DNA of 64,000 nt from an uncultured Christensenellaceae bacterium (GTDB lineage Bacteria > Bacillota > Clostridia > Christensenellales > MGBC116941), in the NCBI GenBank assembly GCA_910585035.1, contig CAJUEF010000004.1, forward strand, positions 1 through 64,000, read 5' to 3'. The notes under the pieces are model-generated. The model saw only the letters and a list, made by a program, of their open reading frames with translations. It had not been told where the DNA came from and did not search any database. This document shows, in pieces, positions 9,610 to 16,586 of the stretch. The stretch's first letter is position 1. The number at the start of each line of letters is the position of its first letter. The translations under genes were made by a program, and so were the position numbers.

Positions 9610-11043
9610 ATGAAAACGAGATTTGCACCAAGCCCTACCGGATATTTGCATATAGGCGGTCTTAGAACTGCCCTTTATTCTTGGCTTTACGCAAAGGGAC
9701 GAGAAGGAAAATTTGTGCTGCGTATTGAAGATACAGACAGGGAAAGATATGTTGAAGGGGCGACAGACCTGATTTACCGCACCTTAAAGGATACGGGCCT
9801 GACATATGACGAGGGTCCTGACGTTGGTGGTCCTAACGGACCTTATATTCAGTCTCAGCGCATGGATATATACAAAAAATATGCGGATGAGCTGGTGAAA
9901 AAGGGCAAGGCTTATTACTGTTTTTGTACTAAAGAACGTTTGGAGCAAATGAGAGAAAAAGATCCTACCTTTAAATATGACAAGCATTGCAAACGTCTTT
10001 CAGCAGAGGAGATAGAGGAAAATTTAAAAAATGGTGTGCCTTATGTTATAAGACAGGACATGCCTACAGAAGGGGAGATTTCCTATGAGGACATGGTGTT
10101 TGGAACGGTAACTGTGCCTGCAAGCGATTTAGACGATAACGTGCTGATTAAGTCTGACGGTATGCCGACTTATAATTTTGCCAATGTAATTGACGACCAT
10201 CTTATGGGAATAACCCATATTATCAGAGGAACCGAATATCTTTCCAGCACGCCAAAATACAATTTGCTGTATCAGGCCTTTGGCTGGGACGTGCCTTCGT
10301 ATATCCATCTGCCCCCCGTTATGAAGGACGCTCACAATAAGCTGTCCAAAAGAAACGGGGATGCCAGCTATGAGGATTTGCTTGAAAAGGGATATTTAAA
10401 GGAAGCGATTATAAATTATATAGCTCTTCTTGGCTGGAGCCCCGGGGACAACCAGGAAATATTTACATTAGAGCAGTTAACAGACGCTTTTGACGTTAGA
10501 GGAATAAACAAAAGCCCGGCAATATTTGATGAGGCAAAGCTGCGCTGGATGAACGCTGAGTATATCAGGGCCATGTCAAAGGATGAATTTTTAGCAGCTT
10601 GCGAGCCTTATTTTAAACAGGTGTTTGGAGAAAAAGAATTTAACAGGGATATTCTTTGTGAAATACTTCAGCCAAGGCTCGAAGTGTTGACTGATATTTC
10701 AAGCAAGATAAGCTTTTTGGTTGACTTTGGAAATTATGATCCTGAGCTTTTCCTGCATAAAAAGATGAAGACTAACTTTGAAATTGCAAAGAACTCCATT
10801 GCTTATGCCATTTCAGGATTAAATAATGTAGATTGGACTCATGACTCTATTTATGACTATCTTGTTGCTATTGCAGAGACTATTGGTTATAAAAAGGGAC
10901 AGTTTTTATACAGCATAAGAATTGCAATCACAGGGGTTGCAGTAACTCCGGGAGGAGCTATTGAAGCGGCGTTGCTGCTCGGCAAAGAGGAGACTCTCAG
11001 GAGACTTAATTATTCTCTTGAGATGTTGTCACTTCGTAAATAA
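9610..11043 (+). CDS. gltX: Glutamyl-tRNA synthetase
   Basis: Charges tRNA-Glu in the cytoplasm. The 477-residue bacterial GluRS has FAPSPTGYLHIGG (5-17, the HIGH motif), KLSKR (244-248, the KMSKS motif) and a helical C-terminal anticodon-binding region. The ATG directly abuts the glnS TAG, with GGAGGGG eight bases upstream inside glnS, so the two synthetases should be translated from one mRNA. With GlnRS next door this enzyme need not charge tRNA-Gln, but its specificity cannot be read from the sequence. Confidence 0.96.
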   Translation: MKTRFAPSPTGYLHIGGLRTALYSWLYAKGREGKFVLRIEDTDRERYVEGATDLIYRTLKDTGLTYDEGPDVGGPNGPYIQSQRMDIYKKYADELVKKGKAYYCFCTKERLEQMREKDPTFKYDKHCKRLSAEEIEENLKNGVPYVIRQDMPTEGEISYEDMVFGTVTVPASDLDDNVLIKSDGMPTYNFANVIDDHLMGITHIIRGTEYLSSTPKYNLLYQAFGWDVPSYIHLPPVMKDAHNKLSKRNGDASYEDLLEKGYLKEAIINYIALLGWSPGDNQEIFTLEQLTDAFDVRGINKSPAIFDEAKLRWMNAEYIRAMSKDEFLAACEPYFKQVFGEKEFNRDILCEILQPRLEVLTDISSKISFLVDFGNYDPELFLHKKMKTNFEIAKNSIAYAISGLNNVDWTHDSIYDYLVAIAETIGYKKGQFLYSIRIAITGVAVTPGGAIEAALLLGKEETLRRLNYSLEMLSLRK

Positions 11044-11050
11044 TTATGAT

Positions 11051-11083
11051 ATTCACCGGGCTTTTATATGTCCGGTGAATTTA
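11051..11083 (+). terminator. Hairpin after gltX
   Basis: ATTCACCGG (11051-11059) pairs with CCGGTGAAT (11072-11080), followed by only a short T-rich tail. A terminator or processing hairpin. Confidence 0.5.
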
Positions 11084-11100
11084 TTTAAAAGGGAGGATTT

Positions 11101-11673
11101 ATGAGGAAAAAGATAACCTTTATACTGCTTGAACTAGCCTTTATAATTGGAGGGGCATATATAATAAAACTTGGGCAGTTCCACAACTTATCTGTAATAG
11201 CCTTTTGCCTTGCATTTACTTTTATAATGTATTTTCTTGCCAGCCATAATATAAAGCCGGTTGACGATGGAATTTATGTTACCCTGTGCGGTTTTGTTTT
11301 CTTTGCTTCTTTTCTTGGATCTTGTTTTGACTTTTATAACCTTATAAGGTGGTATGATGATTTTTTGCATCTTTGGTCAGGGATTATTTGCTGTCAGGTG
11401 GGATTTGCTGCCACAAAGCATTTGCTTGAACCAACAGAGCCTCTTAATTCAAAAAAGAAATGGTTTGTAATGCTGTTTGTGTTTTTCCTCACTATGGGCT
11501 GCGCTTCGGTTTGGGAAATTCTGGAGTTTGGCGCTGATAATTTGCTGGGACTTAATATGCAGGCTGGAGGGCTTTCCGACACCTGTTTTGATATGTTGGA
11601 TGCGCTTATAGGATGTTTGCTGACCCTGCCATATATATATACAAGGGTGAATAAAATGCATATAAATGAATAA
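11101..11673 (+). CDS. DUF2238/YjdF-like membrane protein
   Basis: A 190-residue protein with about five to six hydrophobic helices. The pattern WYDDFLHLWSGI, then WEILEFGADNLLG, then DTCFDMLDALIG resembles the YjdF/DUF2238 family, where the conserved polar residues (D...H, E, DT..DM) lie at or in the membrane. Function of the family is unknown. Start ATG 11101 has GGGAGGA upstream. The gene lies downstream of the gltX hairpin and may be its own unit or read through from gltX. Confidence 0.7.
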   Translation: MRKKITFILLELAFIIGGAYIIKLGQFHNLSVIAFCLAFTFIMYFLASHNIKPVDDGIYVTLCGFVFFASFLGSCFDFYNLIRWYDDFLHLWSGIICCQVGFAATKHLLEPTEPLNSKKKWFVMLFVFFLTMGCASVWEILEFGADNLLGLNMQAGGLSDTCFDMLDALIGCLLTLPYIYTRVNKMHINE

Positions 11674-11703
11674 ATAATCATAAATAAATATAGTGAACCA
11701 TAT

Positions 11704-11757
11704 AAAGTTACCTGTGACTAACACTTTAAGTAGTTGGTTTTGGGTAACTTTTGTTTT
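11704..11757 (+). terminator. Terminator after the DUF2238-like gene
   Basis: AAAGTTACC (11704-11712) pairs with GGTAACTTT (11743-11751), then TGTTTTT. The loop carries a second small helix, CTAAC with GTTGG. Confidence 0.65.
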
Positions 11758-11778
11758 TGGATTTAAATCAAAAATAAG

Positions 11779-11807
11779 TTGACACAAATTAATAATTATG
11801 ATAATAT
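11779..11807 (+). promoter_or_regulatory. Sigma-A promoter of the CDF transporter gene
   Basis: TTGACA (11779-11784), 17-base spacer, TAATAT (11802-11807). The -10 lies within the palindrome ATAATATTAT (11801-11810). A leader of about 120 bases follows before the ATG at 11936. Confidence 0.65.
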
Positions 11808-11860
11808 TATATAAAAACAAGGGAAATAAAATAAATTTATATATTATTGATTTTTGTAAA

Positions 11861-11890
11861 AATGCCTATTCTATAGAATAGGGGTTTTTT
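11861..11890 (+). promoter_or_regulatory. Terminator hairpin inside the CDF leader (possible attenuator)
   Basis: CCTATTC and GAATAGG (within 11865-11882) form a perfect stem-loop followed by GGTTTTTT, an intrinsic terminator lying between the promoter and the coding region. TGCCT (11863-11867), part of the stem, could instead pair with AGGCA downstream near 11898-11902. That is the layout of a transcription attenuator, but no known riboswitch is recognisable. Confidence 0.5.
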
Positions 11891-11935
11891 AATTTACAGG
11901 CAGTTAGCCAAAGGAAACAAAAGGAGAAAATTAAA

Positions 11936-12817
11936 ATGGATAAAAGAAGCGACCAATATATTGCAAATAAAGTCTCGGTGGTTACTCTTATAGTTAATAT
12001 TACCCTTTCATGCTTTAAGCTGGCGGCAGGTATAATTGCTCACTCAGGGGCTATGATATCTGACGCTGTGCATTCTACTACAGATGTGCTCACAACGATA
12101 ATGGTGCTGTTTGGCGTTAATCTTTCCGCAATGAAGGATGATGATAATCACCAATACGGTCATGAAAAAATTGAAAGTCTGGTAGGTGCGGTTATGGCGG
12201 TAATACTTATGATAACTGCGCTTGGCATAGGATATGCAGGAATAAAAAGCCTGTTTGCACTGGGCAGCGGAGTTAGTATAAAGGTTCCGGGAAGACTTGC
12301 GCTTATTGCAGCGGTTACATCTATTGCCAGCCAGGAAGCTATGTATTGGTATGCAAGGTCGGCAGCAAAAAAAATCAAGTCTCCTGCGCTTATGGCTGAC
12401 GCATGGCATCACCGCAGTGACGCTATGTCATCGGTGGGCAGTTTTATAGGTATAGGAGGAGCAATGCTTGGATGGACGTTTTTAGACCCTCTTGTGTCAA
12501 TACTCATTTGTGCAATTATAGCTAAGGTAGCTGTTGATATTGGAAGGACTTCTATAGACCAGCTTTTAGATAAAGCCGCAGATAAAGAGACCGTTGAAAT
12601 AATTGAAAATGCCGTTATGGAAATAAACGGAGTTGTTAGGATAGATGATTTAAAGACAAGACTTCATTCTAAAAAACTTTTTGTAGATGTGGAAATATCC
12701 GTTGACGGCAACATAACCACGTGGCAGGCTCACGGCATTGCAGAGAAAGTGCATGATAATGTTGAGGGAATTTGCAGTGACGTAAAGCATATTATGGTTC
12801 ACGTAAATCCTGTATAG
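11936..12817 (+). CDS. Cation diffusion facilitator (CDF) metal exporter
   Basis: A 293-residue membrane antiporter that should pump a divalent metal out of the cytoplasm in exchange for protons. Six helices are followed by a cytoplasmic ferredoxin-like C-terminal domain (about 205-293). Helix 2 carries SDAVHSTTD and helix 5 DAWHHRSDA, so both intramembrane sites read HxxxD, the pattern associated with zinc in characterised CDF proteins. The HQYGHEK loop (about 64-70) is a family mark. Metal preference is inference. AAAGGAG precedes the ATG. The gene may be controlled by the leader hairpin at 11861-11890. Confidence 0.9.
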   Translation: MDKRSDQYIANKVSVVTLIVNITLSCFKLAAGIIAHSGAMISDAVHSTTDVLTTIMVLFGVNLSAMKDDDNHQYGHEKIESLVGAVMAVILMITALGIGYAGIKSLFALGSGVSIKVPGRLALIAAVTSIASQEAMYWYARSAAKKIKSPALMADAWHHRSDAMSSVGSFIGIGGAMLGWTFLDPLVSILICAIIAKVAVDIGRTSIDQLLDKAADKETVEIIENAVMEINGVVRIDDLKTRLHSKKLFVDVEISVDGNITTWQAHGIAEKVHDNVEGICSDVKHIMVHVNPV

Positions 12818-12827
12818 CTAAAAATAT

Positions 12828-13040
12828 TTATATAAATAAATCGTCTATAAGATTATCTATATCTTTTTTGAGAAGGGCTGTCGCTTCTTTATCAAAGGTG
12901 TATATGCCGTTCTTTTTCCTAAGACAATCACCCTCCTTTGCGTCATCAGGCAGAAAACCGCGGGGCACATTTAACATTTCTTTGTTTTCTCCCTCAAGAA
13001 CTGCAAGGTCTTCTTCAAATCTGTCAATTATATATTTCAT
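12828..13040 (-). CDS. DUF3006 family small protein
   Basis: A 70-residue protein matching the DUF3006 pattern: N-terminal YIIDRFEEDLAVLEG, a central VPRGFLPDDAKEGDCL and an acidic helical tail. Such proteins are often encoded beside ComEC-like secreted hydrolases, as here: its ATG is two bases after the hydrolase stop and its AGGAG lies inside that gene. Probably cytoplasmic, as there is no signal peptide. Function is unknown; the constant partnership suggests a shared task. Confidence 0.8.
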   Translation of the reverse strand: MKYIIDRFEEDLAVLEGENKEMLNVPRGFLPDDAKEGDCLRKKNGIYTFDKEATALLKKDIDNLIDDLFI

Positions 13041-13042
13041 AC

Positions 13043-13945
13043 TTACTCCTGTTTTTCCGTTTCAATATTAATATCAGTGCCGTTGCTTGTAACGGTTATT
13101 GTACCGTTTTTGTCTGTTCTGTAAACGGTCATATGGTTTTCAAGACGTTTGAGTACCTCGCTGTGAGGATGACCATATGAATTATCTTTGCCGACGCAAA
13201 TAACGCCATATTTGGGTTGAACAGCATTTATAAAGCCTTGAGTATTGGAAGTTCTGGAGCCGTGGTGAGGGCTTTTAAGCACGTCTGCCAAAAGTGTTTG
13301 CTTTGATGATAACAGCTCATTTTCGTTTACCTTTTCAATATCGCCGGTAAAAAGAAAAGCATTGTCTCCATAAGTAAGACGGATGACCACAGAATATTCA
13401 TTTAGTCCGTCATATTTATCTTTAACAGGGGAAAGCACGTGGGCGGTTGCGCTGCCTATGCTATAGCTTTGCCCTGCCTTTGCAGCGGTTATCTTAAGCC
13501 CCTTTTTTTGGACTGCTGTTAAAACGTCTTTATATGTTTTTGAAGTATGGCTGACCTTTGGCATGATTATTTGCCCTATTTCAAACTCATTTATCACGTT
13601 ATCAAGGCCGCCTATATGGTCTTCGTGGGGATGAGTGCCTACTACATAATCCAGTTTTGATATTCCAAGATTTTTAAGATATTCCACAACCATTTCACCA
13701 TCAGCATTATTTCCGGCATCAATAAGCATGGAAAATCCACCTTGGGTTATAAGCATACAGTCTGCCTGGTCTACGTCAATATATTTAACAGTAAGGACGT
13801 CGCTTTTTGGTAAAGCATTTTGTGAGGAGCTTTCAGGCGGAAGATGATCTGCTGCTGTGATGCTTGTTTGTTTAACTTCCTGGCAGCCTGTAAGAGCAAG
13901 AATAAATATAAGTAAAAGAGATATGATGCGTAAGCTTTTTTTCAT
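13043..13945 (-). CDS. ComEC-like metallo-beta-lactamase-fold lipoprotein
   Basis: A 300-residue extracytoplasmic hydrolase. The signal sequence ends in LTGC, a lipobox. The body is the ComEC/Rec2-type beta-lactamase domain: GTHPHEDHIGG metal motif, DVDQADCMLI near the N-terminus, LFTGDIE and LKSPHHGS. In the family this domain is proposed to act on DNA at the cell surface, but the stand-alone lipoprotein has no proven substrate. The second ATG (13945) is chosen, because AGGAG is only two bases from the first (13951) and eight from the second. Operon with the DUF3006 gene. Confidence 0.88.
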   Translation of the reverse strand: MKKSLRIISLLLIFILALTGCQEVKQTSITAADHLPPESSSQNALPKSDVLTVKYIDVDQADCMLITQGGFSMLIDAGNNADGEMVVEYLKNLGISKLDYVVGTHPHEDHIGGLDNVINEFEIGQIIMPKVSHTSKTYKDVLTAVQKKGLKITAAKAGQSYSIGSATAHVLSPVKDKYDGLNEYSVVIRLTYGDNAFLFTGDIEKVNENELLSSKQTLLADVLKSPHHGSRTSNTQGFINAVQPKYGVICVGKDNSYGHPHSEVLKRLENHMTVYRTDKNGTITVTSNGTDINIETEKQE

Positions 13946-14011
13946 AAACATGGCTCCTGTTTTTTTATTACAAATGGTAAAAACTGTGTTAACCCCATTG
14001 CTTATTTACGT

Positions 14012-14752
14012 TTAAGGCATTTTGTTTACAGTTGCCTGAACTACAAAACGAGCGTCTTCAAAATTATATGCACAGGTTGAAAGAGACGCTATTTTATCAT
14101 TTGTACCCACTGTAAAGCTGGAATTAACGGCAGAACGCTCAACGAACTTATTTATCAAGTCGCTTCTTTGTTCCCCAAAATTAATGCTTGTATAAGGGTC
14201 GTTAGCGTGAACGGTGTAAGTGGAAAAGATGCGAAGTTCGTAAACGCCGTCAATAGTGTAATAATATATTACATTATGTTTATCATAAAACTCCTGGGAG
14301 CCGTATTCCGATAAAACGTGAAACATACTTTTGTTTTTCATGTTGTGACCGTAAATAATAGTATTTTGATCTGTAAAATTCATAGTGTTTCGGGCGTCAA
14401 CAAATATAGCTCCGGCTTTGTTGTTCTCTCCGGAAAACAGGGTGTGTAAATATTTATCGTTGTTGTCGCACTGTACTACAGGATAGTCCACAACAGTATC
14501 AGGAATATATATCCAGCCGATAACATCAGGATTGGTTTTTTTCAGCTCGTCGAAATTTATAACCCGCTTAAGGGGATTGTTTGTATCGCCGTCTTCATAG
14601 GTCACCGCTAAATCAACCCATGAAGAATATTCATTACTGCCTTTTTTATAAACCATAATTTCTTTGTAAAGCATATAAGAGCTGACTATAAAAACGCATG
14701 CGCAAATAACAAACAAAATATTTAAAACAATTGATTTACCTTTTTTGGACAT
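14012..14752 (-). CDS. srtB: Class B sortase
   Basis: A 246-residue membrane-anchored transpeptidase that attaches surface proteins to peptidoglycan. An N-terminal signal-anchor helix (about 9-29) is followed by the sortase barrel. The catalytic triad is visible as His136 in IIYGHNM, Cys227 in SLSTCAY and Arg235 in DARFVV, and the class B arrangement is shown by NPDVIGWIYIPDT. No protein in the window has a recognisable class B sorting signal, so substrates lie elsewhere. Its ribosome binding site is weak (AAAGG about 13 bases upstream). Confidence 0.93.
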   Translation of the reverse strand: MSKKGKSIVLNILFVICACVFIVSSYMLYKEIMVYKKGSNEYSSWVDLAVTYEDGDTNNPLKRVINFDELKKTNPDVIGWIYIPDTVVDYPVVQCDNNDKYLHTLFSGENNKAGAIFVDARNTMNFTDQNTIIYGHNMKNKSMFHVLSEYGSQEFYDKHNVIYYYTIDGVYELRIFSTYTVHANDPYTSINFGEQRSDLINKFVERSAVNSSFTVGTNDKIASLSTCAYNFEDARFVVQATVNKMP

Positions 14753-14916
14753 TTATAATAAAATACCTTTCTGAAATAGTGTTATTTTTATTATAGCTTA
14801 AGCGGCAAAAAAAAGCTATAAAAGCTTTGCTGCTAAAAATTAACATAAATAAGGAAATTTTAAAAAAGTCTAACTTTAAATTGCGCATCCGTTTAAAATT
14901 AGCCTATAAATATACA

Positions 14917-14945
14917 TTGTCAATATTAAATAACTATTTTATAAT
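14917..14945 (+). promoter_or_regulatory. Sigma-A promoter of the small ABM-like gene
   Basis: TTGTCA (14917-14922), 17-base spacer, TATAAT (14940-14945), about 100 bases before the ATG at 15044. The rest of the gap from 14753 shows nothing recognisable. Confidence 0.55.
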
Positions 14946-15043
14946 CAAATCCATAAGCTGGAATTTTGAGAAAATAAAGAGGAAAATATGATGTGCTTGC
15001 GTCACATTTATAACGCTAAAGTGTAAATAAGGAGGAATTAAAT

Positions 15044-15391
15044 ATGCCGTTTACTGAAATATGTGTATATCAAGTTAAGCCGCAAAAAACAGAGGAATTT
15101 GAAACATTAATGCTTAAAGCTAAAAGTTTTCTGGAAAAGCAAGAGGGACTTCTTTCGCTTAGGTTTATTAAACGAGGATATCGCATAGATATGGAGCAAA
15201 TTAAAGAAGGGCTTCCACCGCTTAAAATTACTCGAATTGTAAAAAGTGTTAAGTATATGCTTTATTGGGAATTTGCCACAAAAGAAAGCTACGGAGCAGC
15301 TCAAAAAAATCTTTACGACAGCTATTGGAAGTCTATGGAAAAGTGTTTAATAGTTCCACATGATAAATATTTAGGAGAAGTATTGTTTTGA
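15044..15391 (+). CDS. ABM-like dimeric alpha/beta-barrel protein
   Basis: A 115-residue protein whose N-terminal strand-helix-strand pattern (EICVYQVKPQKTEEFETLML, then a LLSLRFIKRG strand) resembles the antibiotic-biosynthesis-monooxygenase/dimeric alpha-beta barrel fold. The C-terminal part (MLYWEFATKESYGAAQKN) continues this fold. No catalytic residues can be assigned, and substrate and role are unknown. AAGGAGG lies before the ATG. Single gene with its own promoter. Confidence 0.6.
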   Translation: MPFTEICVYQVKPQKTEEFETLMLKAKSFLEKQEGLLSLRFIKRGYRIDMEQIKEGLPPLKITRIVKSVKYMLYWEFATKESYGAAQKNLYDSYWKSMEKCLIVPHDKYLGEVLF

Positions 15392-15604
15392 TGAAATTAT
15401 TATATTTTAGATTAAAAATAGATAAATGAGTAAATTTACGTTTATCACGGCATTAGGGCAGTGTAACTTTTATGATTACAAATAAATATATTTATTAATA
15501 TTTAAAACTTTGCGAAATGGTAAAACTTTTTTATGAAGCAAAAAATAATGTCTTGAAAAAAGAAAAAATTTGAAAAGATAATTTTAATATGTATTGTATC
15601 TGCA

Positions 15605-16156
15605 ATGTGTATTGCTCTTGCGGGATGCTCTTCTATTTCTCTTTTTAAGGAAGGAGAAGGCGGAGAGGATGTTGTTAAGCAGTTTTTGTCGGCTGTTGCC
15701 AAGGACGACAGTGATAAAGCAAGGGCATGCCTTGTTAACCCAAGCGAATATGAATCCCTTACAACCGTTGCAAAAAGGCTTGGAATGGATGAGGAGAAAA
15801 CCAAGAAATTTACAGACCAGTATACTTCAATAAAATATTCCATTGAAAAATCCGTAAAGGGAAATGATGCAAGCAGGTCCACAGTTATGGTTTTTATGAC
15901 TGTGCCTGATTATTCTGCTGCCTTTGCAAAAGGGATTAGCGAAACAAATAATGGTATGAACAGCGGTCAAGCCCTTAAAGTGATAATTGAAAAAATGGCT
16001 GATACAAAGCCTGAAACCGTGAATAAAGCGGTTGCCGTCTCCGTCGTCAAAAGCGGAGAAGATTGGCTCATTGATTATTCAAACAATAATATTGAGCTGG
16101 TCAATGCAATTAACGGCAACGTTTTAAATGCTTTACACGGCGGTTTGGCTATTTAA
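15605..16156 (+). CDS. Putative lipoprotein with a stop codon inside its signal peptide
   Basis: The 183-residue frame from ATG 15605 begins in the middle of a lipoprotein signal (SAMCIALAGC, lipobox LAGC). Reading the same frame upstream gives KKKKFEKIILICIV, an ideal charged n-region and hydrophobic core, until a TGA at 15554-15556. ATG codons at 15533 and 15548 lie in the same frame just before that TGA. No ribosome binding site precedes ATG 15605. The mature part (acidic, about 160 residues, a VKQFLSAVAKDD repeat-like start) resembles DUF4878/DUF5105-type lipoproteins. Either a point mutation inactivated it, a sequence error is present, or a non-AUG start is used. Confidence 0.55.
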   Translation: MCIALAGCSSISLFKEGEGGEDVVKQFLSAVAKDDSDKARACLVNPSEYESLTTVAKRLGMDEEKTKKFTDQYTSIKYSIEKSVKGNDASRSTVMVFMTVPDYSAAFAKGISETNNGMNSGQALKVIIEKMADTKPETVNKAVAVSVVKSGEDWLIDYSNNNIELVNAINGNVLNALHGGLAI

Positions 16157-16166
16157 AAATTTCTTG

Positions 16167-16195
16167 TTGACAAAAGTTTTGTTTGTAAGTATAAT
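16167..16195 (+). promoter_or_regulatory. Consensus sigma-A promoter of the ilv T-box operon
   Basis: TTGACA (16167-16172), exactly 17 bases, TATAAT (16190-16195): full consensus. Transcription should start near 16202 and run into the T-box leader. Confidence 0.85.
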
Positions 16196-16201
16196 ACTAA
16201 G

Positions 16202-16466
16202 AAATTGATAGGTAAATGTATTGATGGGGAAACCTGTTTTAGCTGATGTAAAGAGAGAAAATGGTTGGTGTAAATTTTCGTGAGGCTAAAATAAATCGGT
16301 CATCACCCCTGAACAGCAAGGCTGAAATTTAAAGTAGGCTGCGCCGGGACCTCCCGTTATTGAGGAGCAGTATTATTTGTACTGTGTTAAGCGCACATTT
16401 TATTATGTGAATTTAGGTGGTAACGCGGATTTATTTCGTCCTTTAACGAGATAAATCCGTTTTTTG
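16202..16466 (+). promoter_or_regulatory. T-box leader with terminator controlling ilvB
   Basis: The T-box sequence AGGTGGTAACGCGG (16415-16428) holds the UGGN bulge (16418-16421) that pairs with the CCA end of uncharged tRNA. The competing terminator is CGGATTTAT (16426-16434) with ATAAATCCG (16451-16459) and a T run. A stem I-like region begins near 16203 with a distal loop around 16255-16280. Uncharged tRNA would allow read-through into ilvB. The candidate specifier is ATC (Ile, 16302-16304), fitting the operon, but it was picked by eye and GTC overlaps nearby. Confidence 0.9.
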
Positions 16467-16586
16467 TTTTTATTGTGCCGGCTCTAAATATATATTACCT
16501 AAAAAGCCTATAGGTTAGTTTTCTTTTACTGATTTTCTTTTTTATAAAAGAAAAATCAGACAAAATTATGTTTGGAGGTTAAAGAA

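Noticed and set aside
16572..16586. TTG 16572 as the start of ilvB
   Set aside because: The TTG overlaps the start of the ribosome binding site GGAGG used by TTG 16587.
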